Source of the DNA: Actinomycetes bacterium
Lineage (GTDB): Bacteria; Actinomycetota; Acidimicrobiia; Acidimicrobiales; JAJYXR01
Direction of reading: 5' to 3'
Length of the DNA stretch: 64,000 nt
Assembly: GCA_021801795.1 (NCBI GenBank)
Contig: JAJYXR010000003.1
Span: 62,001 to 126,000 of the forward strand
The notes under the pieces: model-generated
Database searches by the model: none
What the model was told of the DNA's origin: nothing
Seen by the model: only the letters and a program-made list of their open reading frames with translations
Position numbers and translations under genes: made by a program
Shown here: positions 33,478-41,611 of the stretch, piece after piece
Layout of the letters: every line of letters starts with the position of its first letter
Numbering within the stretch: position 1 is the stretch's first letter

Positions 33478-35547
33478 TCAACCCCGAAGGCGTGACCGGA
33501 TCTCGCCAGCGAGCACGGCCAGGTCGCCTGCGCCATCAGGGCCGCCACGCACTCCGTGCACGTCGAACCCGTCCATCCGGCTCAACCACTCCAGGTTCGC
33601 GAGGTGCAGCCCGTCGGACGGGTCGAAGCGGTTCAGGACCACCACCAGTCGGCGGGCAGCACCGGGCACCAGACAGCCCGCGGCAGCGGTATTCCGCTGA
33701 GCGGATGCAAGTGCCGCAGCCGAGAGGCGCACAGAGTTGATGGTGCCGAGCCCCGCGTCCGCCACGAGCACCACCAGATCCGGCTTCAGCATGCCCACCA
33801 GGTCCACCACGTCGCCGTCCGCGGCCTGTGGGGAGCGAACCCCGCCCGCGGTTTCGAGCAGCCCGATCGAGGCTCGGCGTTCCTCGCCTGCACCCCAGGA
33901 GAGCTCGCCCAGCAGGTCCCCGATGCCAGGCACCGGGAGGCCGAGAGCCTCGGCTGCCATGGGGGGCGCCATCGGCACCTCGTACCAGCGACCCCGGGGG
34001 CATACCACCTCGGGGTCCTCGCCAGTGGCAGCACCCAGCACCTGAGCGTCGCAAGGCCCATCACCGGCTGAGAAGGACTGAGCCAGCTTCCGTGCCGCCA
34101 CACTCGAGCCTGCCTGCCTCCAGTGCCTGGCCAGATGCGCTGAGACCCAGGTCTTGCCTACTTCGGTCCCGGTACCTGCCACGACTACGAGCCTTCCCGG
34201 ACGCTCCGCTGCCCGGGAGGAACTGCCACCAGTGCGCCCGACGCCTGGTGCCGGGGCGTCCAGCGCACCGCGGACTCCTGGACGACCCGCCTCGCCGTCG
34301 CGTCCGGGCCGACCAGCATCGCCGTCGCGTCCGGGCTCTGCCAGCAACTCCTCCAGCGCCTCGGCGAGCCAGGTGACCTGTTCTTCGCTGTGGGCTGCGC
34401 TGAGGGTCACCCTGAGTCGCGAGGAGCCCTCTGGCACGGTAGGTGGCCTTATCGCAGGCACCCACATCCCCTTCGCGAGCAGAGCCGCCGATGCATCCAG
34501 CGCCCTCTGCTCGGAACCGAGCACGACGGGCACTATGGGGCTCAGTGGCACAGGGGGCACTGACGACGGATGCGGGGCGCCCTCCAGGGCGCCCTGGAGG
34601 GCAACCACGTGACTCTTCAGGCGCGCCACCAGGCTCTGGCCCTCCGTGCTGTGCAGGACGCCCAGCGCGCCGAGACCAGCCGCGGCGTCCGCGGGCGAGA
34701 GCGCTGTGGTGAATATGGCAGATCGCGCCCGGTTCTCGATCAGGTCCACCAGGGGGCCGGGACCGGCTACGAAGCCACCGAGTGCTCCGAGCGTCTTCGA
34801 CATGGTGCCCACCCTCAGCACCTGGAGGTCCTCCATGCCCTCCAGCATCGAGAGGGGATCCGGCGCGAGTACCCCGTGCGCCTCGTCGAGCACCAGGAGA
34901 GCACCGTGGTCAGCACAGAGCCGGCCGAGCTCCTCGACAGGCGCGAGGTCGCCATCCATGGAGAACACCAGATCGCTCACCACGATCACCGGCGGCCGAC
35001 ACGCTGAGAGCAGCCTGGCTAGGGCATCCATGTCTCCATGGGGATAAACCGCCTTATGCGCACGGGCTAGGCGCGCTCCGTCGACGATGGAGGCATGGTT
35101 CCAGGCATCCGACATGATGGTTACTCCGGCCTCACCGAGCGAGGTGAGCACCCCGAGGTTCGCCGTGTAACCACTGGGGAAGAGCATCGCTCGCTCGGAG
35201 TGCTTCCAGGACGCGAGCGCCTCTTCGAGATCGTGGTGCACCGGGCGGGACCCGGTGACATATCGCGACGCCCCAGATCCAGTGCCGTGACGCTCGAGCG
35301 CCTCCTGGGCCGCGGCGACTACAGCGGGGTGGGTCGACAGGCCCAGGTAGTCGTTCGACGCGAAGGAGACGACCTCCTCGCTGCCGGGAGTCTGCCCGTT
35401 TCCCAGGTGCGCGTCGAGCCGGCCCACCGGGCCGAGGGCGTCGAAGGACCTGGGCCTGCGCCAGCGCCCCCGCTCGACTATCTCCAGGCACCGCTCCTCT
35501 GCCAGCTCCCGCCACGACACGCTCTTGCTGCCTGGGGAGGTGCTCAC
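33478..35547 (-). CDS. bioFD: Fused 8-amino-7-oxononanoate synthase / dethiobiotin synthetase
   Basis: 689 aa. Residues about 10-410 are BioF: SFASNDYLGLSTHP, GTGSGASRYVTGS, MLFPSGYTANLGVL, DEAHGVLAPDP and the PLP lysine in GTMSKTLGALGGF; it condenses pimeloyl thioester with alanine. A Gly/Arg/Asp linker with a 9-residue duplication follows. Residues about 455-689 are BioD: P-loop GTGTEVGKTWVSAHLA, ETAGGVRSPQA and VVLVADAGLGTINSV; it closes the ureido ring of dethiobiotin. The BioD KPV motif reads RKLAQSF. GTG start overlaps the bioA stop by 4 nt. BioF and BioD are normally separate proteins. Confidence 0.95.
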   Translation of the reverse strand: MSTSPGSKSVSWRELAEERCLEIVERGRWRRPRSFDALGPVGRLDAHLGNGQTPGSEEVVSFASNDYLGLSTHPAVVAAAQEALERHGTGSGASRYVTGSRPVHHDLEEALASWKHSERAMLFPSGYTANLGVLTSLGEAGVTIMSDAWNHASIVDGARLARAHKAVYPHGDMDALARLLSACRPPVIVVSDLVFSMDGDLAPVEELGRLCADHGALLVLDEAHGVLAPDPLSMLEGMEDLQVLRVGTMSKTLGALGGFVAGPGPLVDLIENRARSAIFTTALSPADAAAGLGALGVLHSTEGQSLVARLKSHVVALQGALEGAPHPSSVPPVPLSPIVPVVLGSEQRALDASAALLAKGMWVPAIRPPTVPEGSSRLRVTLSAAHSEEQVTWLAEALEELLAEPGRDGDAGRPGRDGEAGRPGVRGALDAPAPGVGRTGGSSSRAAERPGRLVVVAGTGTEVGKTWVSAHLARHWRQAGSSVAARKLAQSFSAGDGPCDAQVLGAATGEDPEVVCPRGRWYEVPMAPPMAAEALGLPVPGIGDLLGELSWGAGEERRASIGLLETAGGVRSPQAADGDVVDLVGMLKPDLVVLVADAGLGTINSVRLSAAALASAQRNTAAAGCLVPGAARRLVVVLNRFDPSDGLHLANLEWLSRMDGFDVHGVRGGPDGAGDLAVLAGEIRSRLRG
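34284..34337. repeat. 27-bp direct duplication in the BioF-BioD linker
   Basis: Two adjacent 27-bp copies with three differences encode GRDGDAGRP and GRDGEAGRP between the two enzyme domains. Confidence 0.88.
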
Positions 35548-36851
35548 GGCTGGACCAGCACCTCGGACAAGGAGTCGGCGAGAACGTCCACCACGTGCTC
35601 GAGCTCTTCAGAGGTGGTGGTGAGGGGAGGCATCAGCACCACCACGTCGCCCAGAGGCCGAAGCAGGACCCCCCGGCGCACTGCCGACGCGCAGACCCTG
35701 CGGCCCAGGGGCGCTCCGCCCAGCGACGGGTCGAGCTCCACCCCGGCCATGAGGCCCCTGGAGCGAACCTCCCTGACCGCTTCGTGGGAGCCGAAGCGCT
35801 CGGAGAGGAGCGACGCGAGCTCCAGCGCGCGGTTGCGCACGTTCTCGAGCACCCCGTCCCTGTCGATCACCCGCAGGTGGGCCAGGGCAACCGCCGAGGC
35901 GAGGGCGTTTCCGCCGTAAGAGTGGCCGTGGTAGAAGGTCCTCGGACCGAGGTCCTCCCCGAGGAAGGCCTCGTACACGGTGGCCGAGGCCACCGTCGCC
36001 GACATCGGCAGGTACCCCCCCGTGATCCCCTTCCCGAGGCACATGATGTCCGGGCGGATCCCGCATAGCTCGCTCGCGAAGAGCTCACCGGTCCTGCCGA
36101 ACCCCGTAGCCACCTCGTCTGCCACCACGATGAGGCCCGCTTCCTTCGCCTCCGCCACCAGCCTCGCCACGTCCGGAGGATCCGCGACGAGCATCCCGGC
36201 CGCGCCCTGGACGAGGGGCTCGAACACCACCGCAGCGAGCCCACCGGCGTGCTCGCGGACCGCAGAGACGGCCTTGGACAGCCACCTCGGGTCTGCATAT
36301 CCAGGCGTGCGGACGACGGGGAAGCGGAGCGGGTCGAATATCTCGGTCCCGAAGCCCTTCGCACCGAGCGAGAGCGAGCCCACGGTGTCGCCGTGGTAGG
36401 CATCTCCTAGGGCGAGGTAGCTGTGCCGCCCCTCGACCCCCAGGTTCACCCAGTACTGGAAGGCGATCTTCAGGGCCTGCTCCACCGCTGAGGCCCCGTC
36501 GGAGGCGAAGAGGAAGTGGGGGCCGTCCACCGGAACGCGCTGAGCCAGGGCCTCGGCCAGCTCTATGGTCGCGGTGTTCGAGTTCCCGAGCATCGTGGAG
36601 TGGGCCACCTTCGCGATCTGGTTCACGAGGGCCTGGTCGAGGTCCGGGTGGCGATGACCGAGCGTGGTGACCCAGAGCGAGGAGATGGCGTCGAAGTAGC
36701 GCTTCCCGTCCACGCCGACGAGCTCACGCCCTTCGGCCCTCTCCACCACTAGCGGCTCCGAGGTGGCGAAGGCCGCCATCTGCGTGAAGCCGTGCCACAG
36801 AACGGCCTGGTCGCGGGTGACCCATTCCTCGTGCTTTCCCGTGGTCGGCAT
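35544..36851 (-). CDS. bioA: Adenosylmethionine-8-amino-7-oxononanoate aminotransferase
   Basis: 435 aa class-III PLP aminotransferase making 7,8-diaminopelargonate. Seen: LWHGFTQM near the N-terminus, FDAISSLWVTTLGHRHP, FASDGASAVEQALKIAFQYW, GDAYHGDTVGSLSLG, DEVATGFGRTGELFA and the PLP lysine in CLGKGITGGYLPMSAT. Length and motifs are those of BioA. The start codon lies in a divergent promoter region shared with the riboflavin synthase gene. First gene of a bioA-bioFD operon coupled by a GTGA overlap. Confidence 0.96.
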   Translation of the reverse strand: MPTTGKHEEWVTRDQAVLWHGFTQMAAFATSEPLVVERAEGRELVGVDGKRYFDAISSLWVTTLGHRHPDLDQALVNQIAKVAHSTMLGNSNTATIELAEALAQRVPVDGPHFLFASDGASAVEQALKIAFQYWVNLGVEGRHSYLALGDAYHGDTVGSLSLGAKGFGTEIFDPLRFPVVRTPGYADPRWLSKAVSAVREHAGGLAAVVFEPLVQGAAGMLVADPPDVARLVAEAKEAGLIVVADEVATGFGRTGELFASELCGIRPDIMCLGKGITGGYLPMSATVASATVYEAFLGEDLGPRTFYHGHSYGGNALASAVALAHLRVIDRDGVLENVRNRALELASLLSERFGSHEAVREVRSRGLMAGVELDPSLGGAPLGRRVCASAVRRGVLLRPLGDVVVLMPPLTTTSEELEHVVDVLADSLSEVLVQP

Positions 36852-36858
36852 CGGGGAA

Positions 36859-36957
36859 CGATTCTTCCAGCCGCCCCGCCATCCGTCGAGCCGTTCGGCT
36901 CCAGACCCCCCGCTGCTCAGGACGGAGCTGGCGCACGTCGGCCGCGTGGAAGAATCG
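36859..36957. promoter_or_regulatory. Divergent bioA/ribC promoter with perfect 11-bp inverted repeat
   Basis: CGATTCTTCCA (36859-36869) and TGGAAGAATCG (36947-36957) are exact reverse complements, one beside each start codon. Each gene therefore has GGAAGAATCG in the same orientation just before its start. It could be an operator pair or a shared weak -10 (AAGAAT) with leaderless starts. Confidence 0.5.
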
Positions 36958-36961
36958 GGAG

Positions 36962-37441
36962 ATGGACCGCATCGGGGTAGTCGACACCATGTTCGCCCGC
37001 TACGACATGGGCAGCGAGGCAGTAGCCGAGCTTCAGGCCTGCGAAGGACACGGGGTGCTCTTCGAGATCATCCGCCGCACCGTTCCGGGCTTCAAGGACC
37101 TCGGCGTCGAGTGCAAGCGTCTCGTGGAGATCGACGGGTGCCGGATCGTCGTGGCACTCGGCATGCCCGGGAAGGCCGCGATAGACCAGGTGTGCGCCCA
37201 CGAGGCCTCCCAGGGGATCATGCTCGCCCAGCTCCTCACGAACACCCATGTGCTCGAGGTGTTCGTCCACGAGAACGAGGAGGAGGACCCGGAGCGTCTG
37301 GCCGCCGTATGCGCCGACCGGGCAAGGAAGCACGCGCTGAACGCCTACTGGATGCTCTACGAGCCCGAGCAGCTACTGGCCCGTGCCGGCAAGGGAGTGC
37401 GCCAGGGCTACCCGGACGCGGGGCCGATCTCAGCCAGCTGA
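36962..37441 (+). CDS. ribC: Archaeal-type riboflavin synthase
   Basis: 159 aa. The chain matches the archaeal riboflavin synthase family, a lumazine-synthase relative that dismutates 6,7-dimethyl-8-ribityllumazine to riboflavin: RIGVVDTMFARYDMGS, IIRRTVPGFKDLGVECK, IVVALGMPGK, VCAHEASQGIMLAQLLTNTH, VLEVFVHENE, KHALNAYWMLYEPEQL, GKGVRQGYPDAGP. It is unrelated to the usual bacterial trimeric two-lobed RibE (about 200 aa). ATG is preceded by GGGAG, or could be leaderless. Divergent from bioA. No other riboflavin gene is in the window. Confidence 0.92.
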   Translation: MDRIGVVDTMFARYDMGSEAVAELQACEGHGVLFEIIRRTVPGFKDLGVECKRLVEIDGCRIVVALGMPGKAAIDQVCAHEASQGIMLAQLLTNTHVLEVFVHENEEEDPERLAAVCADRARKHALNAYWMLYEPEQLLARAGKGVRQGYPDAGPISAS

Positions 37442-37505
37442 TCCGCTGCCTGCCGGTCAGCCCGAGCCCTGACAGCCCGAGCCCTGATGCTTGGCGCGGC
37501 CGAGC

Positions 37506-40313
37506 TCACGAAGCCCAGGACGCCGCGCCGACCGGTGCAGAGGCCACCACCATGGGGCCGGTCAGCGACTCGGCTGGCCAGGTACCGAGCAGGATCCCAC
37601 CCCCTGGGCTCGAGGCAGTCTGCCCCTGGGGAACAGAACCTGGTCCAGGGGCAGGGTTCGACCAGCCGAAGGACGATCCGAGCGCACCACCATCCCAGGT
37701 GGACCCACCGCCCCCGCCGCCACCGGGTATTGCCCATCCGTATATGTAGTTCACGCCATAGCAGCCGAAGATGCCACAGGAGATCCCCGTGCCACCGGAG
37801 TCACAGGTAGTCGACCCGGCAGACCCGCCTGCTCCCGCCAGGTACCCGCCGCCACCGCCGCCAGCCCCTCCCTCTATCCATCCGTATGCCCCAGAGGAGC
37901 TGTACTCGAAAACCTGGCAGGCAGACCCGCCTGAACCGGCGGCACCGCTCTGGAAGGGGACCCCGCCAGCCACCCCGACAGCGCCGCCCCCCGAACCAGG
38001 ATTAGAGGAACCGAAGTTCCAGCTGGGGCAGTAGCTGTAGCTGAAGAGCTTCAGGCAGAACCCTCCATGGTCGAGCGTGCCAATGAGACCTGTGGAGCCT
38101 GCGGAAGCAGCCACGCTGCCCGCGGAGCCGAATGGAACGAGAGGCACGCCGGCAGCACCGCCAGATCCGGCCTGGAAGCCGGTGCCTATCGGGCCCACGT
38201 GGACGGCACCGCATCCCACGACACAGGCCTTCAGCGAACCGCCGCTCTGGCCCTCGTCGCCGGCCCCGCCTCCACCGCCTGCCACCGCGAGCGGGGTATC
38301 GCCTGAGCCACAGGTAGCCGAGGGAGGCTTACCCCTCACGAGGCACAATACCGTTGCCGCACCGCCAGATCCCGCGGGGGTAGGGGTCGACTGGGCGTTC
38401 CCCCCCGATCCACCCGGCGCGGAGCTGCAGGATGCGACCAGGCTGTCGCCCGCAGGAACCTCCACGACACTCGGAAGCACCGCTCCGGCTCCTCCAGACG
38501 CGTTCGAGTTGCTCGCACCGGAGGCGCCCTCGATCAGCACCGCTGCATCCTCGGCCTGGTGGGCAGGAGCGCTGGCGAGCGTTCCACACGTGAGAGGCCC
38601 AGGCGCACCAGGAGCTGTGCCCCCGAACCAGAGCTGGGCGAACCCGTTGGAGGACTCGGTGGTGAGCGACGACGGCATGAGAGAGGCACCGGGCTCCAGG
38701 TACGAGGAACCACCACCTCCGCCGCCGGAGCCGGATATGGAATCGCAGAAGAGGTTCAGCAGTCCCTGGCTGCCATCGGATCCCTGGTAACCGCTCACGA
38801 ACCCGCCTCCTCCACCGCCGCCGCTGTAGAGGATGCTGGCGCTCAGCAGGTCGATGCCGAAGAGACTGGCGTTGATGTCACAGGTGCCAACCGACGGAGG
38901 ATCCGGCTGGCCGTCCAGCACGTTCGCGAGCAGCCCCGAGCCACTCGTGAGGCCGGTGCTCGACACCGCGCAGGTAAGGCCCCCGCCACAGCCGCCAGAC
39001 CCGCCTCCGGGGCCGATCAGGGGAATCCCCCCACCCGATGTGCCCGCTGCTCCCGCAGCCACGCAGCCGGACGCAGCGGCACAGGACTGCCAGGGACCGC
39101 TCGCCTGGCCGAGCCCCCCGAAGAGGTTGCCCGCAGAGCCGCCACTACCTCCAAGGTAGATGGTGGCAGTCAGGAATGTCGCCCCGTCGCTTCCGCTGCC
39201 CCCGCCGCCGCCTGCCACTGCCAGGGGCTTAGCGCCTGGGACCTGGGGAGTGCAGTCGGACAGCGGACCATTGGGGCCAGGGGGGCACCAGTAGACCATC
39301 GTCGCACCTCCCCCTGGGAACGAGATGGTCGGGTCGGCACCGTGGAGATCATTCTCCAGCCAGGCCGCCAGCCCCGAAGCGCTCGACGGGCTCCAACCGC
39401 TGGGGCCGCCGTAGCCGAAGAAGGAGCTGGCGAAGGAGGACGAGGTCGGGTCGCCTGGATCCAGGGCTGGCTGACCTGGGTTCGGGACCACCGGGGCGGG
39501 CTGGGCCCCGACGCCTATGCCTATGGTCCCTCCTGCACCAGACGAAAGCGGCAGCTCGGCCACATAGCCAGCACCGGACCCCGCAGTGGGAAGCTGGTGG
39601 CTCGCGCTGTAGGAGCAGACAGTCGAGCCGTTGCCCGGCACGTTCTCGCACCCCTGACCTGCGGCACCGGCCAGCGAGACGTAGATGTCCTTCGCCCAGG
39701 AAGGGGCCGGGTAGGTCTTCCAGGTGCCCGGCGCGGGTCCGTCGATCACCGGGCCGTCGATCACGGTGGCGAGCTTCTCCTCGTCACATGTCCAGTGACC
39801 CGGCGAGCCCGCGCGCCCCTCTGCGAAGACCGTGACCGGGCCACTGGTCGCACCACCGGGCGGGGGGTCGACGGCCACCAGCACCTCCTCCGAGGTGCGA
39901 CCGGTGGAGTAATCCGCGGTGGTGACCTGCTGCCACCGGGTCCCCCGGCCGCTGCCGGACTCGCAGGCCGACTGGGACTCTACCGCTGAGGCGCCCGGAA
40001 AGCCCGAGACCACGAGCTCAGGGTCCTGCTCCACGGCGCTCACGAACAGGTCCAGTCCCGACCTGGCTGCCTCGGCTGCGCTCACCCGCAGGTCCGCCTG
40101 GGTCATAACCGGAAGGGAGCCGAAGACCTCGGTCACGGTGAGCGTAGGGATGACGGTCAGCACGAGTATCAGCGCCACCAGCACCAGCATTGCCGCCTGG
40201 CCGCTCTCGGCGCCCCGGGCGCGACCGATCACCCTCGCGACCACCCTCGCCAGCGCCCTGCACGCGAAGCGTCCCGCGCTGGCAGGTGAGATCATGGACC
40301 GCGTGGGGCTCAT
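37506..40313 (-). CDS. PilX-like protein with ALK-type glycine-rich region (locus C)
   Basis: 935 aa from ATG 40313, which shares its A with the TGA of the upstream PilW gene (TGATG); the longer reading back to 41066 only shadows the upstream pilin in another frame. The N-terminus AESGQAAMLVLVALILVLTVIPTLTV and VSAAEAARSGLDLFVSAVEQ fit PilX. The body holds two glycine-rich modules with PLAVAGGGGGSGSDG, GPGGGSGGCGGG, SGSGGGGGGSSYLEPG, GGAGGGGGGYLAGAGG and paired Cys, like the locus B protein and the ALK glycine-rich domain. Last gene of locus C. Confidence 0.86.
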   Translation of the reverse strand: MSPTRSMISPASAGRFACRALARVVARVIGRARGAESGQAAMLVLVALILVLTVIPTLTVTEVFGSLPVMTQADLRVSAAEAARSGLDLFVSAVEQDPELVVSGFPGASAVESQSACESGSGRGTRWQQVTTADYSTGRTSEEVLVAVDPPPGGATSGPVTVFAEGRAGSPGHWTCDEEKLATVIDGPVIDGPAPGTWKTYPAPSWAKDIYVSLAGAAGQGCENVPGNGSTVCSYSASHQLPTAGSGAGYVAELPLSSGAGGTIGIGVGAQPAPVVPNPGQPALDPGDPTSSSFASSFFGYGGPSGWSPSSASGLAAWLENDLHGADPTISFPGGGATMVYWCPPGPNGPLSDCTPQVPGAKPLAVAGGGGGSGSDGATFLTATIYLGGSGGSAGNLFGGLGQASGPWQSCAAASGCVAAGAAGTSGGGIPLIGPGGGSGGCGGGLTCAVSSTGLTSGSGLLANVLDGQPDPPSVGTCDINASLFGIDLLSASILYSGGGGGGGFVSGYQGSDGSQGLLNLFCDSISGSGGGGGGSSYLEPGASLMPSSLTTESSNGFAQLWFGGTAPGAPGPLTCGTLASAPAHQAEDAAVLIEGASGASNSNASGGAGAVLPSVVEVPAGDSLVASCSSAPGGSGGNAQSTPTPAGSGGAATVLCLVRGKPPSATCGSGDTPLAVAGGGGGAGDEGQSGGSLKACVVGCGAVHVGPIGTGFQAGSGGAAGVPLVPFGSAGSVAASAGSTGLIGTLDHGGFCLKLFSYSYCPSWNFGSSNPGSGGGAVGVAGGVPFQSGAAGSGGSACQVFEYSSSGAYGWIEGGAGGGGGGYLAGAGGSAGSTTCDSGGTGISCGIFGCYGVNYIYGWAIPGGGGGGGSTWDGGALGSSFGWSNPAPGPGSVPQGQTASSPGGGILLGTWPAESLTGPMVVASAPVGAASWAS

Positions 40314-41041
40314 CAGAGGCTCCCGGATAGGTTGGGGAGGTTCACTACCTCCGATATGGTCGTAGGTACTGCCGAGCCGGCCCCCGTGGCGCCTGGAACC
40401 CTGTTCGCCTGGACCGACAGGGAGACGATCAGGTAGGGATCTGCCGCCGACCCGCCGGGCGGATCGAACGTGCAGCCGGTAGGCAGCGAGGCGGCGATGG
40501 GAAGCGACGGGAGACTCGCGCAGAAGGCGACGTAGGATGCAGGCTCGGTGGTAGAGCCGGACTTCGTAGAGCACACCACACGAGTCTGGTCGAGCGGAAC
40601 GGTGCCACCCGGACCGCTCAGCGTGAGACCAGGTGCGCCGCCGTCGCATATACGCAGGCTGTAGACGGCAGGGCTTCCAGAGGAGTTCGACACCCCGTAG
40701 CTGCAGAAGCTGAAGCTGCTGCCCTGGCCGGCGGTCGGGACCCCGGCCACGAAGGCAGATGCCAGCGAACCACAGCCGTTGGCCAGCTGGAGCTGGCCCT
40801 GGCTCAGGTCGACAGGAGACACTGCTCCTTCGAGGTACCGAACCAGGGTGTTCGCGGTGGCCTGCACACCCTCCGCGGCAGTCCCGAGACGAGCAGAGCT
40901 GACGGAGCTGCCGTTCATCGCCACCACCGTGGTGGCCGACATCGCGGCGAATATCCCGAGCACGAGGAGGGCCACCAGCATCTCGACGAGCGAGTAGCCG
41001 GTCTCGGAGCGGGTCGGATGAGGGATAGATGCCGATCTCAT
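40313..41041 (-). CDS. PilW-like prepilin (locus C)
   Basis: 242 aa, a normal size. The prepilin motif RSETG-YSLVEMLVALLVLGIFAAMSATTVV has Tyr at +1 and Glu at +5. The rest (SSARLGTAAEGVQATANTLVRYLEGAVS) fits PilW/GspJ, with several Cys in the globular part. ATGA overlap with the upstream PilV-like gene and TGATG overlap with the PilX-like gene, so all three are translationally coupled. Confidence 0.9.
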   Translation of the reverse strand: MRSASIPHPTRSETGYSLVEMLVALLVLGIFAAMSATTVVAMNGSSVSSARLGTAAEGVQATANTLVRYLEGAVSPVDLSQGQLQLANGCGSLASAFVAGVPTAGQGSSFSFCSYGVSNSSGSPAVYSLRICDGGAPGLTLSGPGGTVPLDQTRVVCSTKSGSTTEPASYVAFCASLPSLPIAASLPTGCTFDPPGGSAADPYLIVSLSVQANRVPGATGAGSAVPTTISEVVNLPNLSGSL

Positions 41042-41472
41042 GGGCAGGTCGCTCCTGGTGGGGCACCCAGCCAGCGGACCAGCTGGACCGAGCTGCCTGT
41101 ACGGGCCGTTCCCCAGGTGACTGTGACTGTCTCCTCCACCATCGGCACCAGCTCGGGCGTGTGTCCCGTGCCGACGCTCCGGCAGACTGTCTGATCGGTG
41201 GTCGTGGTGGTGAATCGGATTCCAGATACCACCGACTCGACCGGGGCTGCAGGCACCACCGAGCCTACCGGTGCCGCCTGGGTGGCCGCTGCCTGGTGTG
41301 CCAGGTCGGTCGCGAGAGCCTTGGCGCGCTCCGCGCCTGTCACCCCTCCGCTGGTGGAAAGCAGGTACGCCACCGGGGTGACCACCACCATGAAGAGCGC
41401 CACAGCGATCACGACCTCGATGAGACCGAAACCGCCAGATGAGCGAGGACGATCATCCCGCGCGCTTGCCAC
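41038..41472 (-). CDS. PilV-like prepilin, first gene of locus C
   Basis: 144 aa. Prepilin motif RSSGG-FGLIEVVIAVALFMVVVTPVAYLL with Glu5. Short beta-rich C-terminal part ending in a Cys pair. GTG start; GGGGAG 13 nt upstream is a distant ribosome-binding site. It is the only PilV of the three trios without a grafted module, so it gives the basic form of the family. Confidence 0.88.
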   Translation of the reverse strand: MASARDDRPRSSGGFGLIEVVIAVALFMVVVTPVAYLLSTSGGVTGAERAKALATDLAHQAAATQAAPVGSVVPAAPVESVVSGIRFTTTTTDQTVCRSVGTGHTPELVPMVEETVTVTWGTARTGSSVQLVRWLGAPPGATCP

Positions 41473-41489
41473 CGGATAAGTCTGCTCCC

Positions 41490-41524
41490 CGGAGGCCTCC
41501 GAGGCAACGCGTGATATTACGCGT
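41490..41524. promoter_or_regulatory. Palindromes upstream of pilin locus C
   Basis: CGGAGGCCTCCG (41490-41501) is a perfect 12-bp palindrome. ACGCGTGATATTACGCGT (41507-41524) is an 18-bp palindrome with one mismatched pair. Both lie 18-52 nt before the PilV-like start and are operator candidates. Confidence 0.4.
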
Positions 41525-41548
41525 GCCGATACCGTCTGCGTGAAAACA

Positions 41549-41611
41549 CCTGGTCCTAGCGGACCCTCGCCTGGTCCTAGCGGACCCTCGCCTGGTCCTA
41601 GCGGACCCTCT
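41549..41611. repeat. 21-bp tandem repeat, 3 copies, across the relaxase stop codon
   Basis: Three copies of CCTGGTCCTAGCGGACCCTC plus one base. The relaxase stop codon lies in the third copy, so the first two extend beyond the gene toward pilin locus C. Confidence 0.93.

Noticed and set aside
25594..40313. PE-PGRS identity for glycine-rich proteins
   Set aside because: No PE domain; N-termini are PilX-like and the Cys-containing pattern differs from GGAGGA runs of PGRS.
40314..41066. N-terminal extension of the locus C PilX frame (to 41066)
   Set aside because: Overlaps the PilW prepilin in another frame; pilin helix and TGATG overlap put the start at 40313.
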